Assembly (NCBI GenBank): GCA_964472565.1
Contig: CAYYNB010000009.1
Location: 1-64,000, forward strand
Length of the DNA: 64,000 nucleotides
Direction of reading: 5' to 3'
From: DATAMF01 sp964472565
GTDB taxonomy: Bacteria > Chloroflexota > Anaerolineae > Aggregatilineales > Aggregatilineaceae
This document shows, piece after piece, positions 23,416 through 32,687 of this stretch; the first letter of the stretch is position 1; every line of letters begins with the position of its first letter. A program made the translations under genes and the position numbers. Under the pieces are notes generated by a model, which worked only from the letters and a program-made list of their open reading frames with translations, had not been told where the DNA came from and ran no database searches.

Positions 23416-26032
23416 GCCCCGGCAGCGGTTGTCCGAGCCGCGTCTGAAGATCGGCTAAGGCGGAATATGCCGCGCCGCGCACACCGGCTTCCTTATGACG
23501 CAGATTGTTATACAGGGGTTTGATCGCGGGCACATGCCCCAGCCGCGCCAGGGTCACTGCCGCTAATTGTTGGTGGATCGGCTGGCCCTCTTGCAGGACT
23601 CGCACTAACGCTTGCCGTGCATTGATCCCGACAGGCACACCTTCACCACGATCCGCTGACCATTGAATTAACCACACCAGCGTATCTGCTTCAGGATGTT
23701 TATGCGGCCCGTCCCGCTCAGCCGATTGAGCTTGCATAAAGGCTTCTTCGGCGGCAGAACGCACATACCACTGTTCATCTTCCAACATCGCCCGGTAAAG
23801 GGCGACCAATGCCCAGGGGGCTTTGATACGCGCTAATCCATAGACTGAGGCCCGGCGGATCAGAATATCTTCGCTTTCAATTCCATCCCGCAAAATGGCA
23901 TGTCCTTCATTCGGAATCGCTGCCAATGCTTCCGCGACCGCGCGCCGTAATTCCTCAGACCCCTCAACCAATCCGTGGACCATCACTTCCAGGGCATGAT
24001 CAGTCCCAATCGCGCCCAGCGCCAGTCCGGCTGCAAGCTGCACATCATGATTTTGATCGGTGAGCATCGGTTCCAGGTCTTTAATCGCGTCAGGATCGCC
24101 CAACGCCCCCATGCCCACACACGCGATCCGCCGTACTTCGGGATCAGTCGAATGCAGCGCCTGCCGCAGGATAAATAGGATATTTTTATCCCGTGAGGCG
24201 ATCAAGGCCGCCATCGCGCGTTCCCGTACCATAATAAATTGTTCTGGTGCCATCAAAGCCGCCGCTAACCGTTTGAACAGGTCGGCTCGCCAGCCTGCAT
24301 CTGGTGGTGCATCAGGAAGCCAGCAAACAATATTGAACAGCTCGCTGTAGAGCAAATCGGGAGCCGTGCTGAGTTTGCGTACAATATAGGGCCGCAGATC
24401 GATCTTCCCGGCAGCATACCCCAACGCATCACGCCAGATCGGATTGGTGGCAAGTTCGGCTGACCGGTCTTCCCCCGTTTCAACCAGCGCCATGCTGGCA
24501 AGAAAACTGGCAATCTGAGGATGTGAGAAGTTGTAAGTATTGCCCGCCCGTGCCACCAGAAGTCCATCTTTTACCAATGTATCCAGCACTTCGTCGGGCT
24601 TGGGCGCTTTTTTTGTTTCCGTGTCTGGTTTGATTGTTTTTGCAATAGCGTCCAGTACAGTTGCCCGTGGAACCGGACTCCCGGATTCCAAATAATGACT
24701 TGCAATCGCAGGCAGCGCTTGGCCCAGTTCTGCATCCGACAGTTTGCGATTCATGGCCGCATCATACCAGCCTGCGCGTCCGGTTTCGCGGGTATCATCT
24801 GCCAGTCCGGCCCATATCTTCAGCGTGACATCCAGAATCGAACGCCCCCGGTTATCAACGCTGATCCGGCGCATAACTTGATCATCCGGCAGTACGTTTT
24901 TCTGCCGTCCGGTGCCCTGCGCCGTCCATGCTGCCGCCCAGCGTTTCGCCAGCATAATATAGTCATCCTCGCGCCATGCCCGCAGAAAACACGGGGTGAA
25001 GCCGAGCGTCACCAGCATTTCATACCCTTCAGCAGGTCCGGCCACCACAATCATATTCTGGCCGTAGATCATGCGAAATTGCAGGAGCCAGTGAAAATAT
25101 TGTTCGCGGAGCTTGGGCGATACTTCATCATAGCCATCCACCAGCACCAACGCCCGCCCCGCGTCCAGCGCCGGATAGATCACGCTTCCAACCACTTGCG
25201 CCGTAACCGTTGAAACATATCGTTGCGCCGCCCGCACCAGGGGTTCCGCTGGATCAAGTTGGCTGTCTTTACCATAGTTGGCGGGCGTCAAATCCAGGTC
25301 CGTGACATGGATATAAATTGGCAGCAGTCCGCGTATTTCGATCCGTGGTAATTCTTCGGTGACAACGGCTGTGGTTTGCGCCAGTTGTTCACGCTGTCGT
25401 TCGCGGGCATCGTGCAGCTTTTCCATTGCCCGTTCCTGAATTCGCTCACGCTCGCGGGCACGTTGGGCGCGTTCTTCTTTTGTTAATCCCTTTTCCTGAT
25501 CGTCAATCGCCTGCTGCGTCATATCTTCGAGTGCTTCAAATTGCACTTCGCCGAGGGCCATCAGCGCCAGCGTTGCCAGCGTCGTGCTTTTCCCCATTCC
25601 ATACGCAGCGAGAATCGCCACATGCCGATCTCCCGCGCCGAGATCATCCAGCGTAATCGATTCGACATTGAAGGGTGCATAGCTTTGTGGCATATCGTGG
25701 AACATCGGAATAACATCGAACACATCCCGCGCGGGTGCATCCTCTCCCCCCGGCGGAAACAGTGGGCTTGGCGGTGGGATCAAGTGTGGTTCGAGCAGCA
25801 CAGCCGGCAGATCGATCAGATTCCCCGCCAGGTGATATTGTTGGAAATAGTGCGTCATATCGCGCGCATAACGAGCATCCGCCGCGCGTCCAATAAACTG
25901 CCGCGTACCTTCGATCTGTTCCCCAGCGGTTTCTTGTATCGTCGTCAGCCGCGATCTGAAAAACCACGCCGCCAGCGAGATTACCGCTGCTGTCAAAAAA
26001 CCTAATACGTAAGAAAGCGGATCAAAACGCAT
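23408..26032 (-). CDS. Membrane-anchored NACHT-type STAND NTPase with HEAT repeats
   Basis: An 874-residue protein. One N-terminal membrane helix (about residues 7-26, YVLGFLTAAVISLAAWFF) anchors a cytoplasmic NTPase: Walker A AAYGMGKSTTLATLAL near residue 145 and Walker B RALVLVDGYDEVSP near 296, the NACHT-like arrangement. Between them lies a highly charged, probably coiled-coil insert (EERAQRARERERIQERAMEK). The C-terminal third (about 600-870) is a string of HEAT-like repeats, for example DPEVRRIACVGMGALGD, then NHDVQLAAGLALGAIG. STAND NTPases act as ligand-triggered switches in signalling, cell death or defence. It is transcribed 14 bp after a zinc-ribbon protein gene. No effector domain other than the membrane anchor is seen. 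Confidence 0.8.
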   Translation of the reverse strand: MRFDPLSYVLGFLTAAVISLAAWFFRSRLTTIQETAGEQIEGTRQFIGRAADARYARDMTHYFQQYHLAGNLIDLPAVLLEPHLIPPPSPLFPPGGEDAPARDVFDVIPMFHDMPQSYAPFNVESITLDDLGAGDRHVAILAAYGMGKSTTLATLALMALGEVQFEALEDMTQQAIDDQEKGLTKEERAQRARERERIQERAMEKLHDARERQREQLAQTTAVVTEELPRIEIRGLLPIYIHVTDLDLTPANYGKDSQLDPAEPLVRAAQRYVSTVTAQVVGSVIYPALDAGRALVLVDGYDEVSPKLREQYFHWLLQFRMIYGQNMIVVAGPAEGYEMLVTLGFTPCFLRAWREDDYIMLAKRWAAAWTAQGTGRQKNVLPDDQVMRRISVDNRGRSILDVTLKIWAGLADDTRETGRAGWYDAAMNRKLSDAELGQALPAIASHYLESGSPVPRATVLDAIAKTIKPDTETKKAPKPDEVLDTLVKDGLLVARAGNTYNFSHPQIASFLASMALVETGEDRSAELATNPIWRDALGYAAGKIDLRPYIVRKLSTAPDLLYSELFNIVCWLPDAPPDAGWRADLFKRLAAALMAPEQFIMVRERAMAALIASRDKNILFILRQALHSTDPEVRRIACVGMGALGDPDAIKDLEPMLTDQNHDVQLAAGLALGAIGTDHALEVMVHGLVEGSEELRRAVAEALAAIPNEGHAILRDGIESEDILIRRASVYGLARIKAPWALVALYRAMLEDEQWYVRSAAEEAFMQAQSAERDGPHKHPEADTLVWLIQWSADRGEGVPVGINARQALVRVLQEGQPIHQQLAAVTLARLGHVPAIKPLYNNLRHKEAGVRGAAYSALADLQTRLGQPLPGLT

Positions 26033-26046
26033 AAGTCCACCCTACC

Positions 26047-26748
26047 TTAATGTGTTACCAGAATGCGCCCACAGCTTTGGCACTGCATCACGTCGTGTCC
26101 CTGGCGCACCTGTTGAACGATATTGCTGGTCTGGTCAACCCGGCAGTACGAACACATATCCCCTTTAAGCACAACCACCGCATGTCCTTGTTTGGATGTC
26201 CGCAGGGTTTGGTACAGGGTCTTGTTTTCGTCGTTTACCTGGGCCTCTGCCGTTTCGCGCTCAATTTTTAATGCTTTGATCTCGCGCTTCAGCCGGTTGA
26301 GTTCGATAGTGAGTGTTTCCTCTTCCGCTGAGCGACTTTTTTCTAATTCATTTTGTTTTTGGGTCGCATCTGCGAGTGAGGCTTGAAGTTCTTCTACTGA
26401 AATCATCGTTTCGAGTAGTTGATTTTCCAGTTCAGCGTTTCGCCGTTTAAGTTCAGCAATTTTGTGTTCAATATCGCTCAGTTCTTTGGGGTTGCTCACT
26501 TTACCCCCATATAGACGCCCATTCAGTTCACTGCTCTGACTGGCAATTGTTTTGAGTTCTAGATTAAGATTAGAAGCACGAGTTTCTTGGGGACGCAGTA
26601 CGGCTTGCACTTGTTCGACTGCGGCCTGCGCTTGCAATACGACACTACGATCTTCGAGCGCGGCGTTTACCTCTCGCACACGAGCGCGCCGCATATCCAA
26701 TTCCAGATCGAGTTTTTGTAGCCGGTATAATGCTTGAGGCTGACTCAT
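26047..26748 (-). CDS. Coiled-coil protein with C-terminal C4 zinc ribbon (zf-RING_7 type)
   Basis: A 233-residue protein that is an extended helical hairpin (about residues 10-180, with QSSELNGRLYGGKVSNPKEL at the turn) followed by a zinc ribbon: CSYCRVD and, 21 residues later, CQSCGRIL. NPKEL and the C4 ribbon are typical of this widespread family. The homologue in Mycobacterium and others is often described as a nucleic-acid-binding zinc ribbon protein, but the role is poorly defined. The start was set at the ATG with GGAG eight bases upstream; two in-frame ATGs further upstream lack a site. It is in an operon with the NACHT protein and divergent from the polysaccharide cluster. Confidence 0.8.
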   Translation of the reverse strand: MSQPQALYRLQKLDLELDMRRARVREVNAALEDRSVVLQAQAAVEQVQAVLRPQETRASNLNLELKTIASQSSELNGRLYGGKVSNPKELSDIEHKIAELKRRNAELENQLLETMISVEELQASLADATQKQNELEKSRSAEEETLTIELNRLKREIKALKIERETAEAQVNDENKTLYQTLRTSKQGHAVVVLKGDMCSYCRVDQTSNIVQQVRQGHDVMQCQSCGRILVTH

Positions 26749-26865
26749 AGATGGCTCCGGCATTGTGATAGAATAAGTACACAATCAATCGGTGAATAAG
26801 GCATAAATTGCCAAGCCGCATTATACTACACGGCGGATTCACACAGCAAACCTAGAGGATTGCTT

Positions 26866-28758
26866 ATGCAGACATTACGTTCTGTTTATGTCTCCAAAGC
26901 CGAGTGGCGTTGGGTGATTATTCTCAGCGGTCTGTTGGTCGCGCTGACCCTAGTTCCCTACGCCTGGGCATCCATTCAGAACGAGGGTGAAGAAGACTGG
27001 CACTTTATGGGGATGCTGACAAATCCAAAAGATGGGGCGGCTTATCTTTCACAAATTGAACAGGGGCGTCAGGGATCATGGCTGTTTGAACTTCGTCATT
27101 CTCCCGAAGCTCACGATGGGGCTGGTTTTCATACCTTCTACCTCTTTTTAGGCCACACCGCGCGCATTACTGGCCTGTCTAATCTGGTCATCTTCCATCT
27201 GACCCGTTTAGCAACCAGCCTGTTTATGTATATTTCACTTTATCAGTTTGGTGCAACCGTCTGGGTACGCCTTCGCCCTCGCCGCATCTTTTTTACCCTG
27301 GTCGCGCTCGGTTCTGGTTTAGGATGGCTCTTACTGGTCTTTAACACAGAGGCAATCGCGGCTGATTTAGTTATTCCCGAAACATTTCCATTTTTCTCTT
27401 CTCTCGCCAACCCCCATTTCCCCTTCAGCATCGCCTGTCTGGCGCTGGTTGCATCTACATTCATGGTCGTTTTTCGGCGCGGTTACACAGCCGAGCCAAG
27501 TGTGGAAAATGGCGGCCTGGGGTTAATTCTCCTGTCGATGCTGTTAGCACTCAACCAGCCCACCGCGCTGGTACCCATCGGCGGCGCACTCGTGTTATAT
27601 GTTATCATCCGCGCCTACCTCACGCGTGAATTTCCGGTCCACGAATTGCGTTGGGCGTCGATGTTATGGCTTCCCGCCATCCCCTTTGTAATCTATTCGT
27701 TGGCCGTTTTTCGTTTCAATGACGAAATGGCGATCTTTTTGGAGCAGGATCATTCGCCCTCGCCGCCCGTCTATTCCTATATTTTTGGTTACGGCCTTTT
27801 GCTTTTGACCGCAATTCCGGGTTTGGCCCGCGCAGTTCGCCGCTTTGAGCGGGATGGCGACCAATTTATGCTTCTCTGGTTTGTGGTCAATGTCATAGGG
27901 TTGTATTCGCCATTCAGTTTGCAGCGGCGGCTCAATATGGGTCTGGTGATTCCCTTAGTATTTTTTGCTGTCCGCGCGATTGAAGACTACTGGTTCTACA
28001 AAATTCCTCGACAGTGGCGCGCACCGGTGCTGGTAACGCTGATCGTATTTATTATTCCCTCAAACATTCTGAATATATTCATTCCGCTCGTCAGTGTGAT
28101 CAAGCCGGATGTCGGCCTCGAAACGGGCGTCGTGCTGCAATCCGACTATTGGCATGCTCTCCAATGGCTCAAAGATGAGGGTGAAGAAGATGCTGTTGTG
28201 TTGGCGTCGCCCAATGTCAGTCTCTGGGTTCCTGGCAACACCCAGCAGGTTGTCGTTTACGGTCATCCGCTTGAAACCGTTCATGTCGATGAACGCTTAG
28301 AACAGGTCGAGAACTGGTATCATGGCACCGACTGCACCACATTGTTAAGCGATTCCATTCCGTTCCGCGTCAAATATATCTTTTGGGGGCCGCAGGAACG
28401 TGATTTTTCGGAAGAGGATGCGAAGGAAATAAAAATTCAGCGTCTTCTGGATGATGTCAATGCGGGCTTGGTTCGTTCGATCCAGGTAACAGATGATGGT
28501 CATGTGACGGCGCTTTATCACAACAATGCACTTCGCACAGCCCAGATTGACGTTCAAAACAGTGACCCGGTGGGCGAGTTGCGGACGCTCGGTTTTGAAT
28601 CAGAGGTGCTCGAAAATCATGGCATCAGTATTGAAGTCCTGCGCACCAATGAGCAGGGTTTGGGTGCGCCGGGCTGGACCTGTATGGACGAAATCCCACC
28701 GGATCGTATCCAGCAGGAAGTAATTCTAGGCGCGGTCCGCATCGTTATTCTGAATTAA
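26866..28758 (+). CDS. Polytopic membrane protein, possible GT-C glycosyltransferase
   Basis: A 630-residue protein with about 10 or more hydrophobic segments. An acidic loop after the first helix (EGEEDWHFMG) is followed by an amphipathic loop with GAAYLSQIEQG and SPEAHDGAGFHTFYLFLGH. This layout, and an acidic motif in the first extracytoplasmic loop, is what one expects of GT-C fold lipid-linked sugar transferases, though no named family is certain. The C-terminal quarter (about 420-630) is soluble. It is clearly paralogous to the next protein. ATG with GAGG seven bases upstream was preferred to the in-frame TTG two codons earlier. It is first gene of a polysaccharide-type cluster, and TATACT at 26822-26827 may be its -10. 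Confidence 0.6.
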   Translation: MQTLRSVYVSKAEWRWVIILSGLLVALTLVPYAWASIQNEGEEDWHFMGMLTNPKDGAAYLSQIEQGRQGSWLFELRHSPEAHDGAGFHTFYLFLGHTARITGLSNLVIFHLTRLATSLFMYISLYQFGATVWVRLRPRRIFFTLVALGSGLGWLLLVFNTEAIAADLVIPETFPFFSSLANPHFPFSIACLALVASTFMVVFRRGYTAEPSVENGGLGLILLSMLLALNQPTALVPIGGALVLYVIIRAYLTREFPVHELRWASMLWLPAIPFVIYSLAVFRFNDEMAIFLEQDHSPSPPVYSYIFGYGLLLLTAIPGLARAVRRFERDGDQFMLLWFVVNVIGLYSPFSLQRRLNMGLVIPLVFFAVRAIEDYWFYKIPRQWRAPVLVTLIVFIIPSNILNIFIPLVSVIKPDVGLETGVVLQSDYWHALQWLKDEGEEDAVVLASPNVSLWVPGNTQQVVVYGHPLETVHVDERLEQVENWYHGTDCTTLLSDSIPFRVKYIFWGPQERDFSEEDAKEIKIQRLLDDVNAGLVRSIQVTDDGHVTALYHNNALRTAQIDVQNSDPVGELRTLGFESEVLENHGISIEVLRTNEQGLGAPGWTCMDEIPPDRIQQEVILGAVRIVILN

Positions 28759-28770
28759 TGGGGGAATCTC

Positions 28771-30345
28771 GTGCCGCGCATCACACGAACAGAATGGCAG
28801 CGGGTGATCCTGTTTGCAGTGCTGGTGATGATCCTCACCACACTGCCCTATCTGGTGGCTTGGCATTCTCAGAATGACGATTGGGAATTCGGCGGGTTCC
28901 TCTTCGGAGTAGAAGACGGCAACCAGTATCTCACCGTAATGCGGATGGGCGCGCAGGGCGACTGGCTGTTTACCATCCGCTATACCTCAGAACCCCATGA
29001 CGGAGTGCTGGCGTATTTGCCCTACATTTTGTTGGGCAAACTGGCGAGTCTGTTTACCAATCCGAACCAGCCAGATTTTTCTACCACGTTGGCCATTACT
29101 TTTCATCTCGCCCGCATCTTTTTTGGGATTTTGCTGATCCTGATCTATTACCGTTTCGCCGCCCATTTTTTACCCCGCCCGGCATCACGTTGGCTGGCGC
29201 TGTTGCTCATAACTCTTGGCGGCGGCTTAGGTTGGCTGCTTCAATTGGTTGGCCTGGGGCGTTGGCTAGGCTCCCTGCCTGTTGATTTTTATGTACCCGA
29301 AGGTTATAGCTTTCTGATCCTGTTTGGTCTGCCACATCTGGTCCTCGCCCGTTGTGCGTTGTTGGTTGGTTTTTTGCTCTTGTTTGATGGGCAGACATGG
29401 CGCGCGAGTGTCTTGGCGGGAATTTCCTGGCTGGTTATGGGCTTGAACGTGCCCTTTTACATCGCGGTTGTTTATGTGCTGCTCGGTTGCTGGGGGGTAG
29501 CAGCGTGGCTTCAGACGCGCCATTTCCCCTGGCAGCTATTCTGGCGCGCGGTTACGGCGGCGCTGGTCACGCTTCCCCTGTTCCTTTATACAAGTACCAT
29601 CTTCGCCACCAATGAGGTGATAGGTCGGTGGTTTGCGCAAAGTACCCTTCCCTCGCCCCATCCCTTACATTATGTATTAGGCTATGGTGTGCTTGCGGTT
29701 CCGGCCCTTATCGCCCTGCGATGGGCCTGGCACAAACAGGAGCTTCCTCACCTGCTGCTTGTGGCCTGGATTGTTGTATCCCCGGTGCTTCTCTATTTGC
29801 CATTTAATGTCCAGCGGCGGCGGCTGGCCGAAGGGGTACTCGTTCCCCTGAGCATTCTGGCCGTAGCGGGGTTGTCCTTCCTGCTATCTCACCACAAAAC
29901 ATGGCGGCGGGGACGGATAGTGCTCCTGTGGTTAACATTACCTACCACGCTTCTGCTCTGGTTAGGCGGAACCTTTAGCGCGCTTCACCCTGCTCGCCCA
30001 CTGTTCAACCCAAGTCCTGAATTAGCCGCCCTGGATCGCCTGAACAGGTTGGCTCCCCCCGATGCTGTCGTTTTAAGCTCCAAAGATGTGAGTAATTATT
30101 TGACAGTTCGGACCGATTTACGCGGTTATATCGGTCATGGACCACAAACAATGAATTTTAAGCAGAAGGAACAAACGGTTAAACGCTTTTTTGCCGGGGA
30201 ATTAGACCCACAATCAACTGAACAGTTATTAAGCCACGTCGATTATATCCTCGCGGGCCTGGACATCGAATCTCGCACATGGGCCGAAGGGTTGAATATC
30301 TTATTTTCCGAAGGCTCGGTCACGGTTTATGAGGTGCAGCATTGA
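28771..30345 (+). CDS. Polytopic membrane protein, paralogue of the preceding gene
   Basis: A 524-residue, about 11-helix protein. It matches the upstream protein in order and motif: NDDWEFGGFLFG corresponds to EGEEDWHFMGML, NQYLTVMRMGAQGDWLF to AAYLSQIEQGRQGSWLF, and SEPHDGVLAYLPYILLGK to SPEAHDGAGFHTFYLFLGH; LGGGLGWLLQ aligns with LGSGLGWLLL. It lacks most of the larger C-terminal soluble region. A GTG start follows a TGGGGGAA site 12 bp after the upstream stop. The last 4 bp overlap the YfhO-type gene. A GT-C-like role in building or modifying a lipid-linked glycan is inferred from fold pattern and context only. Confidence 0.6.
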   Translation: MPRITRTEWQRVILFAVLVMILTTLPYLVAWHSQNDDWEFGGFLFGVEDGNQYLTVMRMGAQGDWLFTIRYTSEPHDGVLAYLPYILLGKLASLFTNPNQPDFSTTLAITFHLARIFFGILLILIYYRFAAHFLPRPASRWLALLLITLGGGLGWLLQLVGLGRWLGSLPVDFYVPEGYSFLILFGLPHLVLARCALLVGFLLLFDGQTWRASVLAGISWLVMGLNVPFYIAVVYVLLGCWGVAAWLQTRHFPWQLFWRAVTAALVTLPLFLYTSTIFATNEVIGRWFAQSTLPSPHPLHYVLGYGVLAVPALIALRWAWHKQELPHLLLVAWIVVSPVLLYLPFNVQRRRLAEGVLVPLSILAVAGLSFLLSHHKTWRRGRIVLLWLTLPTTLLLWLGGTFSALHPARPLFNPSPELAALDRLNRLAPPDAVVLSSKDVSNYLTVRTDLRGYIGHGPQTMNFKQKEQTVKRFFAGELDPQSTEQLLSHVDYILAGLDIESRTWAEGLNILFSEGSVTVYEVQH

Positions 30346-32651
30346 AGCGCGACATTCCAACCTGGCTCCCCTTTGCGCTGTTGGCTTTCGCATTGTTGGC
30401 TTTGTTTCACCGCCTGCTCAGCGGGCAGGTGCTCTTCTGGGGACTACCGTCTCTGCAATTTTATCCCTGGCGGCACTTCGCCTTCGATGAACTGCATTCC
30501 GGCCAACTTCCCGGTTGGAATCCCTACTTGGGTGCGGGCGCTCCGCTAATCGCCAATTATCAGAGCGCCATCTTTTACCCGCCCAACTGGCTGTTTCTGC
30601 TGCTGCCCAACGGCCCGGCCATGTCGGTTATCGCCCTGGGCCATGTGATCTGGGCCGCCATTGGTTTGTGGCAGTTCACAGGCGTTCTGGGTATCCAACC
30701 CTTCGGGCGTGCCATCAGCGCGCTTTCCTATGCGCTTTCCAGTTACACCATTGGCCGTTTTGGTTCCTTTACCACTGCGGATGCCGCCGCTTGGATTCCC
30801 TGGATTTTTTGGCTTGCACATTTAACCCTCATCCAGCGTCGCTGGAGCAACATAGGCTGGCTGGGCTTGGCATTCGGTTTGCAGCTTTTAGCGGGTCATG
30901 CCCAAACAACATGGTATTCCGGTTTAGGGGTCGGACTCTATGTTCTGTGGCAGATCGCGCGCGGTATGCCCACCCGAACTCGTTCATATCGTTTGGCTGC
31001 TTTGCTGCGTTTTGCAACGGGTATGATTTTGGGCATTGTTTTGGCATCCATTCAAATCGTCTTGACAGTCGAATATTTGCAGGAGTCGCAGCGCTCCGGC
31101 GGTATGGACTTTGATACGGTCACCAGCCTGTCCTATCATCCCCTGCGTCTTATTACCCTGTTGAGTCCTCATTTTTTTGGCACACCGGCAGACGGATCGT
31201 ACATCACCGAAGGTATTTTTTTTGAAGATGCCGCTTATATTGGTTTTATTCCATTTATCTCCGCGCTTGCAGCAATAGGGGGGCGCATCCGCCGCCGCCA
31301 GTATCTCATGCATTTTCCCGCGTTCCAGACCGTCTATTTTTGGGTGTTGTTAGGGCTGGGCGCACTGCTGGTTGCGCTGGGCAATTACAGCCCGCTCTAT
31401 CACCTGCTCTACGATTACATCCCGACTTTTAAATCCTTCCGCGAACCGGTCCGGTGGTTGATCTTAACCGTTTTTTCGCTGTCCATTCTGGCGGGAATCG
31501 GTACCCAGAACTGGGGGCGCGGCAAGTGGATTGTCTTTTGGTCGCGCCTGTCGGTAGCAGGCGGCGGCACGATGGTTATCATGGCGCTGGTCGGTCAGCA
31601 GTTTCTGGATCAGGATTCGAAAGCCCTTGATGTATTAGCCAGCGGCATGGTGGTTTTAGGTTGTTGGGTGGTGGTGGCTGCGCTGTTTACCCTGACCCAA
31701 CCGGATCGTGCTTCGCTTATATCGCCGGTGTTGTGGCGTACATCGGTTTTACTTTTTGTTGCCATCGATCTCGCCTGGGCCAACAGTGGCCTCAATCCAA
31801 CCGTTCCCTCAGACTTCTACTCGCGCGAGTTTGGGGTTTCGCAGCCCGAAGGCGGCGGACGCATTTACTGGTTTGAAGATTATGAGCAGGAAATCAAATA
31901 CGACAAGCTGTTCGACGTAAAGGACTACCGCAAAGCGCGCGACCAGTGGCCCGATGTCCGTACATCTCGCCTGTCAAACCTGAACATGCTCAACAATGTC
32001 TATTCATTGAACAACTTCGATCCCTTCGTCCCCGAATACTACCAGCGCTACCTCGACCTGATCGAAGACCTGGGTACCCGTTCTAATTCCTTGCTCCGTA
32101 TGGCCGCTGTCACCGAAGTCTACGGCAAGACTCCGCGCGGCTGGCAGGATGTTGTGCCTTCCATTTCGCCGGATACCGCCCAATATGCGTGGTTAGTCTC
32201 CGAAGTTGAATGGCTGGACTCGGATTCGGCTATCGAAGACCGCCTGCGCGATCCGGATTGGGATCCGCAGCAAATCGCATTCCTTGCTGGCGAATCGCCG
32301 GATATGCCAGTTTCCTTGAGTCAGGGCACCGTCACTATCATCGAGCGCCGCTCAGATCGGCTGCATCTGGATGTCCGTGCCAATGGCCCTGCTTATCTTG
32401 TGATCAGCAGTACGTGGTACCCCGGCTGGACAGCCACCGTGGATGGGCAGGACGCGCCCATCTACCGCGCGAATCTGGCATTCCAGTCTGTCGCGATTCC
32501 CCCCGGAGGAGCCGAAGTGGTACTCCGTTTCAGCCCGCGCCACTGGGATCTGGCAGCGGGTGTCAGTGCGCTGGGTCTGCTTCTGATCTTTGCCCTGATT
32601 ACGCTCGGAAACTTGACCATTGGGCGGCGTATCCCCCGACCGGAGGACTAG
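30342..32651 (+). CDS. YfhO-family membrane protein
   Basis: A 769-residue protein with about 12 membrane segments and a C-terminal extracytoplasmic beta domain. The N-terminus (VLFWGLPSLQFYPWRHF, PGWNPYLGAGAPLIANYQS, FYPPNWLF) is diagnostic of YfhO. The domain near residue 680-740 has the typical SSTWYPGWTATVDGQDAPIY sequence. In Gram-positive bacteria YfhO is needed for sugar decoration of teichoic acids; GT-C-like activity is presumed. It begins at a TTG overlapping the previous stop (TTGA). It precedes GT2, initiating transferase and polymerase-like genes. Confidence 0.8.
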   Translation: MKRDIPTWLPFALLAFALLALFHRLLSGQVLFWGLPSLQFYPWRHFAFDELHSGQLPGWNPYLGAGAPLIANYQSAIFYPPNWLFLLLPNGPAMSVIALGHVIWAAIGLWQFTGVLGIQPFGRAISALSYALSSYTIGRFGSFTTADAAAWIPWIFWLAHLTLIQRRWSNIGWLGLAFGLQLLAGHAQTTWYSGLGVGLYVLWQIARGMPTRTRSYRLAALLRFATGMILGIVLASIQIVLTVEYLQESQRSGGMDFDTVTSLSYHPLRLITLLSPHFFGTPADGSYITEGIFFEDAAYIGFIPFISALAAIGGRIRRRQYLMHFPAFQTVYFWVLLGLGALLVALGNYSPLYHLLYDYIPTFKSFREPVRWLILTVFSLSILAGIGTQNWGRGKWIVFWSRLSVAGGGTMVIMALVGQQFLDQDSKALDVLASGMVVLGCWVVVAALFTLTQPDRASLISPVLWRTSVLLFVAIDLAWANSGLNPTVPSDFYSREFGVSQPEGGGRIYWFEDYEQEIKYDKLFDVKDYRKARDQWPDVRTSRLSNLNMLNNVYSLNNFDPFVPEYYQRYLDLIEDLGTRSNSLLRMAAVTEVYGKTPRGWQDVVPSISPDTAQYAWLVSEVEWLDSDSAIEDRLRDPDWDPQQIAFLAGESPDMPVSLSQGTVTIIERRSDRLHLDVRANGPAYLVISSTWYPGWTATVDGQDAPIYRANLAFQSVAIPPGGAEVVLRFSPRHWDLAAGVSALGLLLIFALITLGNLTIGRRIPRPED

Positions 32652-32654
32652 CGC

Positions 32655-32660
32655 TATAAT
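32655..32660 (+). promoter_or_regulatory. Candidate -10 box (TATAAT) before the GT2 gene
   Basis: TATAAT within GCGCTATAAT lies 28 bp before the ATG at 32688, in a 36-bp gap. The spacing to the start is the same as at 19968-19973 before pgeF. No -35 match is visible. Confidence 0.4.
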
Positions 32661-32687
32661 CACATCCTCACTAGGATAAGGAAACTT

